From the NCBI GenBank assembly GCA_021731085.1, contig JAKFYB010000001.1, positions 165,266 to 214,050 on the forward strand: a stretch of DNA of 48,785 nucleotides, read 5' to 3'. Positions 8,645-16,371 of the stretch are shown here, in pieces. Position 1 is the stretch's first letter. Each line of letters opens with the position of its first letter. The DNA comes from Dehalococcoidia bacterium (GTDB taxonomy: Bacteria > Chloroflexota > Dehalococcoidia > DSTF01 > JACRBR01). The translations under genes and the position numbers were made by a program. A model generated the notes under the pieces. That model did not search any database and was not told the DNA's origin. It saw nothing but the letters and a program-made list of their open reading frames with translations.

Positions 8645-9703
8645 TTACTTCGTAGCCACGAACGCCGCGTACAGCGGCTGCTCCAATTCCAACTCCCGTA
8701 CGTCCCGCAATCCAGCCTCCGAGGCCATCTCCCGAATCTCCGCAAGGTTGAAGAATCCCACCGCATGCCCGCCCTTCGCGATCGCTTGGGGAATCTCGTA
8801 GAACAGGTCGATGTGCGCGAGGACGGCGTTGTACACGCCAGTGCACTCTTCCATACGCTCCGGACCGCGGATCTCCGTGATCAGCAACGTGCCGCCCTCA
8901 CGCAGGGCGTTGCGCGCGTTGGTCAGCGCAATACGCGCGTCGTCCATTTCATGCAGCGAGATCTGTGTGTAGATGAAGTCGAAGGCATCGGAGCCGGTTA
9001 GGTCTTCCGCGCGCATCTCCTCCGCATGTACGCGCTCGCCCATGCCGGCATCCTCGATACGCTGTCGCGCCAGCGCGATGGACGTTGGGTCCGGATCGAC
9101 GCCGGTGATGGTGCTCTCCGGAAACGAGCGACCGAGCGACACCAGCCCGGCACCTGCCCCGCAACCTAGCTCCAGGATCGTAGAACCGGCGCCCAACCGC
9201 TTGCGGAGGCCGGGAACCGCGGGTAACAGCACGCTGGGGAGGAACAGCTCGTACGCCGCCTTGCTGAATGCGTGGATGGTCTCGACCATCTCTTGGCCGT
9301 AGTCCGAAAAAGGAATGCCCTCGCCTGACGTGAAGCCGGCGCTGACACGGTCGGCCAGCCGCGACTCCACCGCGTTGTTGAACACGAGGCCAGCCAAATA
9401 GTGAAAGTCCTCATCATCGAGTAGAAGGGCGTCCATGAACGGCGCGATCGAGAAGCGCTGTGTGTCCGCGTCGTACGACAACAACTCCCCTGCGAGCGCC
9501 GTCTTCGCCCACGCGCGAAGGTAGCGTGGATCGATGCTGCATGACGCCGCCAATTCGTCGAGTGTCAGGCCGTCCTCGCTGGCGTGCATCGCCCGCAGCA
9601 TGCCGTGCTTCAGGCCGTAGTACGCCATCCGCATGCTGGCCGCGCCTGCCGCCCACGAGTACAGCTTGGCGACCTGACCCTCTTGCGTGAAGAACTGTTG
9701 CAA
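8645..9703 (-). CDS. Class I SAM-dependent methyltransferase with N-terminal helical domain
   Basis: A 352-residue methyltransferase. Residues 1-150 form a helical, winged-helix-like domain resembling the dimerisation domain of O-methyltransferases (LDELAASCSIDPRYLRAWAKTAL). The Rossmann domain starts near 175: motif I ILELGCGAGAGLV, motif II GVDPDPTSIALAR, motif IV DFIYTQISLHEM, and a post-motif REGGTLLITEIRGPE. The annotated start is TTG (9703) with SD GGGGAG six nt upstream; no better ATG with an SD is seen nearby. The substrate is unknown; small-molecule O- or C-methylation is the general expectation. It is 21 bp downstream of a second methyltransferase on the same strand, so the two may be cotranscribed. 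Confidence 0.8.
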   Translation of the reverse strand: MQQFFTQEGQVAKLYSWAAGAASMRMAYYGLKHGMLRAMHASEDGLTLDELAASCSIDPRYLRAWAKTALAGELLSYDADTQRFSIAPFMDALLLDDEDFHYLAGLVFNNAVESRLADRVSAGFTSGEGIPFSDYGQEMVETIHAFSKAAYELFLPSVLLPAVPGLRKRLGAGSTILELGCGAGAGLVSLGRSFPESTITGVDPDPTSIALARQRIEDAGMGERVHAEEMRAEDLTGSDAFDFIYTQISLHEMDDARIALTNARNALREGGTLLITEIRGPERMEECTGVYNAVLAHIDLFYEIPQAIAKGGHAVGFFNLAEIREMASEAGLRDVRELELEQPLYAAFVATK

Positions 9704-9724
9704 GAAATGCTCCCCTGACTTCCC

Positions 9725-10363
9725 TCAGGAATCCGTGTGTGCCCATACCGCGAACAGCGGGTCATTGTATCCGCCTCCCGTCGCTGGAATAGAGCAGTCC
9801 CGCGCCTGCACGTCGCCGAACCCACCGGCGTACTTGAAGTACGTGGAGATCAGGGTCGCCCGCTCGCGATCGTCCAGCGAACGCCAGATCCGCACGGCTT
9901 TCGTCGGAAACATGCGATTCGAGTAGGTGATGACGAACGGCGCTCTGGGCTTCAGCACGCGCGCTACGTCCCGGAATATCTCGACCGGGCGCGTCATGTA
10001 CTGGACGGAGACCGTCACGGCGGCGCCGTCGAAAGATGCGTCGTCGAATGGCATGCGCGGGTCGGCATTGAGGTCGTGGACGACATAATCCGTAAGTTGG
10101 TCGTTCTCGCGCAGTTCGGTCTCGTTCATGCCAAGTCCAATGAGTCGCGTCCAGTTGAGCTCCGCCGGGAGGTGGGACTTGTAGCTGGACATAAGGTCGA
10201 GCAGTGCTCCACCAGTCGGCAGCAGCTCGCCGTAGATTCGCCCGGCCGCTTCGATGGCGAAGTCATCGATATGAACGAGCAGCCGAGGCTGGACGTAGAA
10301 GAGCCCATCCGGCGTCTCATCCTCGCGCTCAAAGACCTCCGGCTTGAACGGCGTCTCATCCAT
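9725..10363 (-). CDS. Methyltransferase type 11-like protein
   Basis: A 212-residue protein with features of a SAM-dependent methyltransferase of the type 11 group: GGALLDLMSSYKSHLP in the motif I position, YVVHDLNADPRMPFDDASFDGAAV (motif II to IV), and VARVLKPRAPFVITYSNRMFPTKAV near motif VI. Motif I lacks the usual GxGxG, so SAM binding is less certain and the protein may have a variant pocket. The frame is open to 10510, but the ATG at 10363 is preferred: it begins the conserved region, avoids overlap with the divergent PCD gene and has a TAGGAT box seven nt upstream. The role and substrate are unknown; it may work with the adjacent methyltransferase. Confidence 0.75.
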   Translation of the reverse strand: MDETPFKPEVFEREDETPDGLFYVQPRLLVHIDDFAIEAAGRIYGELLPTGGALLDLMSSYKSHLPAELNWTRLIGLGMNETELRENDQLTDYVVHDLNADPRMPFDDASFDGAAVTVSVQYMTRPVEIFRDVARVLKPRAPFVITYSNRMFPTKAVRIWRSLDDRERATLISTYFKYAGGFGDVQARDCSIPATGGGYNDPLFAVWAHTDS

Positions 10364-10370
10364 ACGTGCG

Positions 10371-10376
10371 ATCCTA
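10371..10376 (-). promoter_or_regulatory. TANNNT box for a leaderless methyltransferase mRNA
   Basis: On the minus strand TAGGAT is followed by 7 nt and then ATG (10363). The spacing suits transcription starting at or very near the start codon. AGGA could instead act as a weak SD. Confidence 0.4.
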
Positions 10377-10503
10377 CCCGGATGCGGCGTCAGACGGGCG
10401 GACGGGTTCGGGCGGGTCGTCATGGCGACGGCTTCCGATTCCAGGTTTGCGCCCCGGAGCCGTTGTTGCGGACAATGGAACGAATCACGAAAGGCCACGG
10501 AAC

Positions 10504-10824
10504 ATGCCAACGCTCAGCAAGGTGGACATCAAGGCTCGTCTCAAGGATATGGACGGGTGGGCTCTTGACGACGGCGAGTTGGTGAAGAAATTCAAGCTCA
10601 ACGACTTCGCAGCATCGATGGCCTTCGTGAACAGCGTCGCTGAACGCGCAGAAGCCGCGGACCACCACCCGGACATCAGCATCAAATACAACAAGGTGAA
10701 GCTGAAGCTAGCAACCCACAGCGAAGGCGGCATCACCGAAAAGGACTTCGCCTTGGCTGCTGAAATCGATGCCGTTGCGCCAACGCGATCAGCTGACGAT
10801 CTTGCTGCGGCCGAGGACGTCTAG
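10504..10824 (+). CDS. Pterin-4a-carbinolamine dehydratase (PCD/DCoH)
   Basis: A 106-residue pterin-4a-carbinolamine dehydratase, which recycles the hydroxylated pterin made by aromatic amino-acid hydroxylases; many bacterial homologues have unknown pterin partners. The active-site signature is clear: HHPDISIKYNKVKLKLATH followed by GGITEKDFALA, with the paired histidines expected to act in dehydration. The ATG at 10504 starts the family's usual N-terminus; upstream in-frame codons read through the divergent methyltransferase promoter. It opens a compact plus-strand run of six genes, 50 bp before the DedA start. No aromatic amino-acid hydroxylase is in the window, so the physiological pterin reaction is unresolved. 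Confidence 0.93.
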   Translation: MPTLSKVDIKARLKDMDGWALDDGELVKKFKLNDFAASMAFVNSVAERAEAADHHPDISIKYNKVKLKLATHSEGGITEKDFALAAEIDAVAPTRSADDLAAAEDV

Positions 10825-10874
10825 CCACCGACATCCATGCAGACGCCGCGGTGACTGCACGATCCCGAGGAACC

Positions 10875-11732
10875 GTGGAAGAAGAACAATCGGCCTCAGA
10901 ATTCATAACTTCGCCGCGCTTTCGGCAAATCGTCAACTGGTCTGCGCTTATCGCCGCAACATTCCTGTTCGTCGTGCCGCGCGTGTCTCCGTTCGAGGGC
11001 CTGAACAGCTTTCTCAATGACCTCAATTTCTTTCGCCGCTTCAGCGAATGGCTCATCGGCAAGACCGAGGACCTGTTCCGCGAGTACGGCTACTACGTCG
11101 TGTTCTTCGGTGTCCTCGCTGAAAACAGCATGTTTCTCGGTCTCTTCGTCCCAGGCGCGATCATTCTCATTCTTGGTGGGCTTGCTGCGGAAAACGGATC
11201 GATAAACCTCGCCCTCGTCATCGTTCTTGGCATCGCCGCCACAATCATCGGTGACACGATTAGCTACTTCATTGGCCGCATGGGCTGGGCGCGCTTTCTC
11301 GAGAAGGGGTCTATGGGCAAGGCGCTCGACAGGGTTCGAGGGCCGGTCGAATCGAACAGCGTGTGGATCATTCTCGGTTATCACTTCGCCGGTTACTCTC
11401 GCGTCATTGGCCCCGTGGCGGCGGGCATCTTCCAGATTCCCTACAGGCGGTGGGCGCCGCTCGACTATGCCGGTGGTGCTCTCTGGGTCGTCACGTTCAC
11501 GATGATCGGAGTAGGACTTGGGCTTGCGGGGGTCGAGTTCGGCGACACTAAGCGGATGGTTTCGCTCGTCGAGATCGGTATTTTTGTGGCGTTTTGCGCC
11601 GCGGTCGTATTTGCCTTCATTCGCTTCAACAAGGGCGCCGGCGAAGGGAATGAAGGAGGCGACGCGTCGGGTCCACCTTCGGGCCGAACGGCCACCGTCA
11701 TCATTCCTGTTGAAGACGAGCAGCCTAGATGA
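10875..11732 (+). CDS. DedA-family membrane protein
   Basis: A DedA/SNARE-associated family integral membrane protein of about 285 residues, with five or so hydrophobic segments. Members are thought to act as lipid flippases (undecaprenyl phosphate or phospholipid) and influence cell division and envelope integrity. Diagnostic stretches are VFFGVLAENSMFLGLFVPG and FAGYSRVIGPVAAGIFQIPYRRW, the latter equivalent to the conserved F-x-R-x3-P motif with Tyr-Ser-Arg at its core. The C-terminal 35 residues are polar and probably disordered. The GTG at 10875 has GAGGA upstream and is preferred over the GTG at 10851, which has none. Its stop overlaps the next ATG by 4 bp, so translation of the two is probably coupled. 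Confidence 0.88.
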   Translation: MEEEQSASEFITSPRFRQIVNWSALIAATFLFVVPRVSPFEGLNSFLNDLNFFRRFSEWLIGKTEDLFREYGYYVVFFGVLAENSMFLGLFVPGAIILILGGLAAENGSINLALVIVLGIAATIIGDTISYFIGRMGWARFLEKGSMGKALDRVRGPVESNSVWIILGYHFAGYSRVIGPVAAGIFQIPYRRWAPLDYAGGALWVVTFTMIGVGLGLAGVEFGDTKRMVSLVEIGIFVAFCAAVVFAFIRFNKGAGEGNEGGDASGPPSGRTATVIIPVEDEQPR

Positions 11733-12277
11733 CGGGCCGTGATACTGCTTCCGCCGTGAACCCTCTCGCCGACTACCTGCGCCCGAACCTCGACCTCGTC
11801 TTCGTCGGCATTAACCCGGGCACGAAGTCCGCGGCCACCTGCCACCACTACGCCGGCCCGGGCAACCACTTCTGGCCACTGCTGTTCGAGTCAGGCCTCA
11901 TCGCCGAGCCGCTAACCTTCCACGAAGACGCGCGCATCCTCGAATGGAACATTGGACTCACAAACATGGTGGCCCGTCCGTCGCCGTCCATCACGGATCT
12001 CTCACTGGCTGAGATGCGTGCGGGTGCCGTGACCCTGCGCGAGAAACTCGAGCGGCACCGGCCTCGCATCGCATGCTTCAACGGCAAGCGCATCTACGAA
12101 ATATTCGCCGGCCACCAGTGCGAATTCGGCTTGCAGGAACAAAGTCTCAGCCAGACAGACGTCTTCGTGATGCCGTCGACTAGCGCCCGCACGGCTGCGT
12201 ATCAGCGGGCGGACAAGCTGAAGTTCTTCCAGGCGCTGGCGCACGTCGTGCGTCGCGAACAGCAGGTGGCATCATGA
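11729..12277 (+). CDS. mug: G/U mismatch-specific DNA glycosylase, Mug/TDG type
   Basis: A base-excision repair enzyme of uracil-DNA glycosylase family 2, which removes uracil or thymine mispaired with G (arising from cytosine deamination) and ethenocytosine. It has 182 residues, the usual size. Motif 1 is GINPGTKSA (near residue 28), with Asn as the catalytic-water ligand in this family; motif 2 is MPSTSARTAAYQ near 150, forming the insertion loop. NHFWPLL and NIGLTNMV are also family-typical. It overlaps the DedA stop (ATGA) and overlaps the following zinc-ribbon gene by 4 bp, so it is embedded in a translationally coupled operon whose other members concern membrane and ribosome functions; no functional link is obvious. 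Confidence 0.92.
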   Translation: MTGRDTASAVNPLADYLRPNLDLVFVGINPGTKSAATCHHYAGPGNHFWPLLFESGLIAEPLTFHEDARILEWNIGLTNMVARPSPSITDLSLAEMRAGAVTLREKLERHRPRIACFNGKRIYEIFAGHQCEFGLQEQSLSQTDVFVMPSTSARTAAYQRADKLKFFQALAHVVRREQQVAS

Positions 12278-12837
12278 GTGAACGACCGCCGCAGACCGAC
12301 ATACCCGTCTTTTCTCCACGCCTTGACGAAGTGCTCGGCATGATGATCGCAGGCGAAGCGCCAAACGCCGGACGCTTCTGTGGGTACTGCTACACGCCGA
12401 TGAGCAAGACTGCCGACAGCTGCCCATACTGCAAGCACGATGTCAGCACCACCGGCACGCTCGAGAAGCTGCCGCCTGAGGTGATCGCGCTCTATCGCCG
12501 CTGGCGAAAGCGCGAGAGCCTTGTTGTGAATTCGTTCGCGTTCGGCGGCCTGTTTCTGGCCGTACTCATCTTCATCGGACTCGTGGCGTACGCCGTCTAC
12601 CGGATGGAGGCTTCGCTGTGGATGCTGTCGTTCGCGACGCTGTTTATGCTGGTGGGCGGTCGCGTCTTCGCGGGCATCTTCGGCGGCTGGATCGGCGACA
12701 ACGTCGGCTACGAGTACGCGCACAAGAAGCTGGTGCTGGAATGGCAGGAGTTCGATCAGCTGCGCAGCTCCGGAGGCGCCCCGTCTTCAACTGATGGCGC
12801 GCCGAGTGCGACTGCACCAGCAGCGGGTGCACAATAA
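12274..12837 (+). CDS. Zinc-ribbon membrane protein of unknown function
   Basis: A 187-residue protein. The N-terminal part has a zinc-ribbon: C-x2-C in FCGYCYTPM (about 36-39) and C-x2-C in SCPYCKHDV (about 50-53), so it can bind one metal ion on the cytoplasmic side. Two transmembrane helices follow near 88-110 (FGGLFLAVLIFIGLVAYAV) and 117-140 (LWMLSFATLFMLVGGRVFAG), then a hydrophilic helix with YEYAHKKLVLEWQEFDQLR and a Ser/Ala/Pro tail. I do not recognise the family. The start overlaps mug by 4 bp and the stop is 3 bp before prmA, so it belongs to the same operon. A role as a membrane assembly or sensing factor would be speculation. Confidence 0.75.
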   Translation: MSERPPQTDIPVFSPRLDEVLGMMIAGEAPNAGRFCGYCYTPMSKTADSCPYCKHDVSTTGTLEKLPPEVIALYRRWRKRESLVVNSFAFGGLFLAVLIFIGLVAYAVYRMEASLWMLSFATLFMLVGGRVFAGIFGGWIGDNVGYEYAHKKLVLEWQEFDQLRSSGGAPSSTDGAPSATAPAAGAQ

Positions 12838-12840
12838 CGC

Positions 12841-13743
12841 GTGCGCTACATCGAGATTCTCACACAGGTCGCCGCTTCCGACGCTGAGCGCACGGCGGAT
12901 ATCCTCCGCGACGTGACAGGCGGCGGCGTGTGGATCGAGACACCATTTTCTCAACGCGACCTCGAATCAGACGCCGAAGTGGACCTCGCAGGCACGTATA
13001 TCGTGCATGCGTACATTCCGAGCGATGGCGACCGCGGCGGCGCGCTTCTCGACGCGCGTTCGCGCCTGACAGGGTCCGGCATCGTCGCCGAACTCGAGGC
13101 GCGGCTCGTCGCTGACGAAGACTGGGCGGAGGCGTGGAAAGAGCACTTCCACGTCGAGCGCTACGGCTCGCGCATCGTCGTCGTGCCGTCCTGGCGCACC
13201 CACGATCCGCAGCCCGACGACGTCGTCATCGCCCTCGACCCCGGCATGGCGTTCGGCACAGGGCAGCACGAGACCACGCGCATGTGCCTTGAAGCGCTCG
13301 AGCGAGCGGTCGTACCTGGCGCGCGCGTACTGGATGTCGGTTGTGGTTCGGGCATCCTCTCGATCGCTGCGGCGAAACTTGGAGCGGCGGCAGTCATCGC
13401 CGTCGACATTGATCCGATCTGCGTGCGTGTCACAGATGAAAATGCGGTGATCAATCACTCGACCATCCGTGCCGCTGTCGGCACACTGGGCGAGGGATGG
13501 CCATTCGTGAGTGCGCCGGCCGGAGCGTACGACGTCATCGTTGCGAACATTATCGCCCGCGCCATCATTGGTATGTCGAGGAGTCTTGCCGAAGCGTTGG
13601 CGCCAGGCGGCAGGCTGATCACGAGTGGCGTCATCGGCGAGCACGAAGCGGCTGTCATCGTGGCGCTCGAATCCCAGGGTCTCCGCGTCGATTCAGTCCG
13701 CGCGATGGGCGAGTGGCGTTGCATTGAGGCGGTGTTCGCATGA
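12841..13743 (+). CDS. prmA: Ribosomal protein L11 methyltransferase
   Basis: A SAM-dependent enzyme that trimethylates ribosomal protein L11 in the cytoplasm. It has 300 residues, the normal length. The N-terminal substrate-recognition domain (1-100, including DWAEAWKEHFHVERYGSRI) is followed by the catalytic domain: ALDPGMAFGTGQHETTRMCLE (the PrmA signature), motif I VLDVGCGSGILSIAAAKLG, DIDP in motif II, and YDVIVANIIARAI in motif IV. The start is a GTG just 3 bp after the preceding stop. It overlaps rsmE by 4 bp, an arrangement common in bacteria where both enzymes modify the ribosome. Confidence 0.95.
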   Translation: MRYIEILTQVAASDAERTADILRDVTGGGVWIETPFSQRDLESDAEVDLAGTYIVHAYIPSDGDRGGALLDARSRLTGSGIVAELEARLVADEDWAEAWKEHFHVERYGSRIVVVPSWRTHDPQPDDVVIALDPGMAFGTGQHETTRMCLEALERAVVPGARVLDVGCGSGILSIAAAKLGAAAVIAVDIDPICVRVTDENAVINHSTIRAAVGTLGEGWPFVSAPAGAYDVIVANIIARAIIGMSRSLAEALAPGGRLITSGVIGEHEAAVIVALESQGLRVDSVRAMGEWRCIEAVFA

Positions 13744-14486
13744 GGCGATTCTTTATCGATCCGGGCGCGCTGGAAGGCGGCAGCGTGCGTATCGAAGGAC
13801 CGCTCGCGCATCGGCTCGCGAAGGTGCTGCGACTCAAGCCCGGCGAGGGGGTGGCGTTCTTCGACGGTTCGGGCACTGACGTCGTGACGACGCTCAGTAC
13901 CGTGAGCGATAAGGCCGTGGCATGCGACGTCATCGAACGCGTGCCCGGCCCAGCGGAATCGCCGACGGTCGTTCACCTCTACCAGTCGATCACCAAGGGC
14001 GACCGGTTCGAGTGGCTTATCGAAAAGGCGACCGAGATCGGCGTTGCCCGCATTGTTCCGCTCGTGACCGCGCGCGCCGTCGTGAAGACCGCTGGCGAGG
14101 GCAAACGTGCCGATCGCTGGCGCCGTATCGCCGTCGAAGCTGCTGAGCAGTGCGGGCGAAGCCGCGTGCCATTGGTAGATGTACCGCGGCCATTCGCAGC
14201 CGCGCTTGAGTCATCGGTAGGCGTACGCCTGTTGCCGTTTGAGGCGGCTGATGATCTCGCGCCAAGCATCGCGACTGTCCTTCACGACCGCATCGATGAG
14301 CTGTACGCGGTGTCCGCGGTCAGCATCTTCATCGGGCCAGAAGGCGGCTACGAAGGTTCCGAAGTCGAAGCGGCACAGGCCGCAGGCGCGAGCGTCGTAA
14401 CGCTCGGACACCGCATCCTCCGCAGCGAGACAGCCGGCCTCGTCGCCTCAACGCTCGTCATGCAGGCCTGCGGCGAACTAGGCTAG
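13740..14486 (+). CDS. rsmE: 16S rRNA m3U1498 methyltransferase
   Basis: A SPOUT-class methyltransferase that makes N3-methyluridine at position 1498 of 16S rRNA. It has 248 residues: an N-terminal PUA-like RNA-binding domain (RRFFIDPGALEG, LRLKPGEGVAFFDGSG), then the trefoil-knot SPOUT domain with IEKATEIGVARIVPLVTARAV, IFIGPEGGYEGSEVEAA and LGHRILRSETAGLVA, which binds SAM in the knot. The ATG overlaps the prmA stop. It is the last gene of the operon and its stop overlaps the convergent CDF transporter stop by 4 bp, leaving no room for a separate terminator. Confidence 0.95.
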   Translation: MRRFFIDPGALEGGSVRIEGPLAHRLAKVLRLKPGEGVAFFDGSGTDVVTTLSTVSDKAVACDVIERVPGPAESPTVVHLYQSITKGDRFEWLIEKATEIGVARIVPLVTARAVVKTAGEGKRADRWRRIAVEAAEQCGRSRVPLVDVPRPFAAALESSVGVRLLPFEAADDLAPSIATVLHDRIDELYAVSAVSIFIGPEGGYEGSEVEAAQAAGASVVTLGHRILRSETAGLVASTLVMQACGELG

Positions 14487-15427
14487 TTCTCGTCACCGCT
14501 AGGTGAACTATCCAGATGGGCGTTGTCCGCGACCGCGCTCCCGTCATCCGGGTCGGCATGAATGCTCACGAGGGCGTTGGGCACATGTTGCGATAGATCC
14601 CGCTCGATCGCTTCGGAGAGTACGTGTGCGTCGTGGACGGACATCGCTGGATCAACAAGGACGTGCAGATCGATGTGCGTCTCTCGTCCCGACTTGCGCG
14701 TCCGAAGCGCATGGAACCCTCGCTGTCCTGCGCGCTCCGTCGCGAGCGATGCTCTGATCGCCGTCATCGTTTCGTCTGGAAGTGCAGTGTCCAAGAGCTC
14801 CGTCAAAGTGCCACGCAGGATCCCGAACGCGACCCAGCCGAGGTATAAGGCGAGGAGTAGCGCGAACATTGGGTCGTAGATCGGATTGCCGGTGATGCCC
14901 ACGAGCACGAGCGCCGCGCCGACAGCAACCGCCTGCACGACGTTCGTGAGCAGGTGCTTCGCGTCTGACGCCACGGCGACCGACCCGCTGATTCGCGCAG
15001 CGCGAAAGGAGTAGGCCGCGACGCCCAGGTTGACCACCGCAGTGATCGCGACGGCGACGAGCGACGGCCACACATAGATCTCCGGGTCGTCCGCGAATAG
15101 CCGCCTGCCTGCCGCCACGGCGATGAAGATGGCTCCGCCCGCTATCAGTGCTGCCTGAGACAGGGCTGCCAAGCTCTCCGCTTTTCCGTGCCCGTACGGG
15201 TGCGCCTCGTCCGGCGGTTGGAGTGCGAGTCGCACGCTGAAGAACACGAGCGCAGATGCAACGAGATCCTCAGCGCTGTCGATGCCGTCACCGAGTAGCG
15301 CGACGGAACCGAACAGCAGCGCAAAGACGAGCTTGACCACCATGAGCGTCGCGTTCGACGCGACAGAGAGAATGGCCGCCTTGCTCGCAATGTCGTAGGA
15401 GCGCACGCGCTCGATCACGGTGCTCAT
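14483..15427 (-). CDS. Cation diffusion facilitator transporter
   Basis: A 314-residue divalent-metal/proton antiporter of the CDF family, exporting Zn, Fe, Mn or similar ions from the cytoplasm. Six membrane helices span about 15-205, followed by a cytoplasmic ferredoxin-like domain (about 210-290). Helix II carries D-x3-D in IDSAEDLVAS; the conserved loop HPYGHGKAESLAAL follows; helix V has SDAKHLLTN, where the fourth metal ligand, normally Asp, is Asn. That substitution may change ion preference. The C-terminal domain has HIDLHVLVDPAMSVHDAH, typical of the regulatory metal site. The ATG overlaps the cofD stop by 4 bp, so translation is probably coupled to it. Confidence 0.92.
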   Translation of the reverse strand: MSTVIERVRSYDIASKAAILSVASNATLMVVKLVFALLFGSVALLGDGIDSAEDLVASALVFFSVRLALQPPDEAHPYGHGKAESLAALSQAALIAGGAIFIAVAAGRRLFADDPEIYVWPSLVAVAITAVVNLGVAAYSFRAARISGSVAVASDAKHLLTNVVQAVAVGAALVLVGITGNPIYDPMFALLLALYLGWVAFGILRGTLTELLDTALPDETMTAIRASLATERAGQRGFHALRTRKSGRETHIDLHVLVDPAMSVHDAHVLSEAIERDLSQHVPNALVSIHADPDDGSAVADNAHLDSSPSGDEN

Positions 15428-16371
15428 GGCGAGGCCGAGCCCGTGTCAATGCCAGCTGTCACTAGCGCAACGCTTGCTAGCTCACGGCGCGCCGCATCGT
15501 CCGCCATGACCGTGCGTGCGACCACGACGCGCACACCCAGCGACGTGACGGCGCCCGCCTGCGCCTCATCGCTTTCGTCGATGATCAGCAAGTCGATGAG
15601 ACCCGCATACGCGTTGGCGACGCCTGCAGGGTCGACTGAGAGCCCAAGGCCCGCCATCATCTCCCCGGCAGGTGGCTGCAGTGATCGTCCACCGACGATC
15701 GGACTGATCGCGATGCAGGGCGCGTCAGATGTCTCCACCGCTTCACGAATGCCCGGAACGGAAAGGATCGGCCATATGCTGCCAATCGGATTGCTAGGCG
15801 CGATGAAGATTGCCTCCGCCTCCGAGATCGCCTCGATCACGCCAGGCGCAGTGCGAGCCTGCTCCGCGCCCTCGAATCGCACGCCGCGAACAAGATCCTT
15901 CGCGTGCCGCTCGATGAGGTACTGCTGGAACGCCAGGTCGCCGCTGTCCGCCACTACGACCGTGCGTACGCGGTCATCGGACATCGGTAGGAGTCGTGCA
16001 CGTACATCAAACGCGGCCGCGATCTCCGTCACGCAGTCGGAGAGCGACGCTCCCGCGAGTAACCGCTCGGTGCGATAGACGTGCGTCGCCAGATCGCGGT
16101 CGCCGATCTGGAACCATGTCTCCCGTCCGAATCTCGCGACATGGACGTTCCAGCGAAAGGTCTCGTCCCGAAATCCCCACCCCCGCGCTTCGTCGACCTC
16201 ACCGGCGAGTGCGTACGTGACGATGTCCGGATCGGGGGAAACATGAAGCCCGTGGAACTCGTGGTCATCAGCCGTGTTGATGATCGCGGTGATCCGCTCC
16301 GGGGCGATGACGGACGACAACGCGCGTAAGAAACGAGAACCGCCAACGCCGCCGCAGAGTACGGTGATCAT
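15424..16371 (-). CDS. cofD: 2-phospho-L-lactate transferase (coenzyme F420 biosynthesis)
   Basis: CofD joins the activated guanylated 2-phospholactate or phosphoenolpyruvate unit to Fo, giving F420-0 (or its dehydro form). It has 315 residues, as is usual. Recognisable family segments are the N-terminal [16 protein letters not shown] nucleotide-binding loop, [35 protein letters not shown], and [19 protein letters not shown]. The presence of this enzyme implies that the organism makes F420 for hydride-transfer reactions. No fbiC/cofGH or cofE is in the window. It overlaps both the MFS gene upstream and the CDF gene downstream by 4 bp, so the three are one operon. Confidence 0.95.
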   Translation of the reverse strand: MITVLCGGVGGSRFLRALSSVIAPERITAIINTADDHEFHGLHVSPDPDIVTYALAGEVDEARGWGFRDETFRWNVHVARFGRETWFQIGDRDLATHVYRTERLLAGASLSDCVTEIAAAFDVRARLLPMSDDRVRTVVVADSGDLAFQQYLIERHAKDLVRGVRFEGAEQARTAPGVIEAISEAEAIFIAPSNPIGSIWPILSVPGIREAVETSDAPCIAISPIVGGRSLQPPAGEMMAGLGLSVDPAGVANAYAGLIDLLIIDESDEAQAGAVTSLGVRVVVARTVMADDAARRELASVALVTAGIDTGSASP

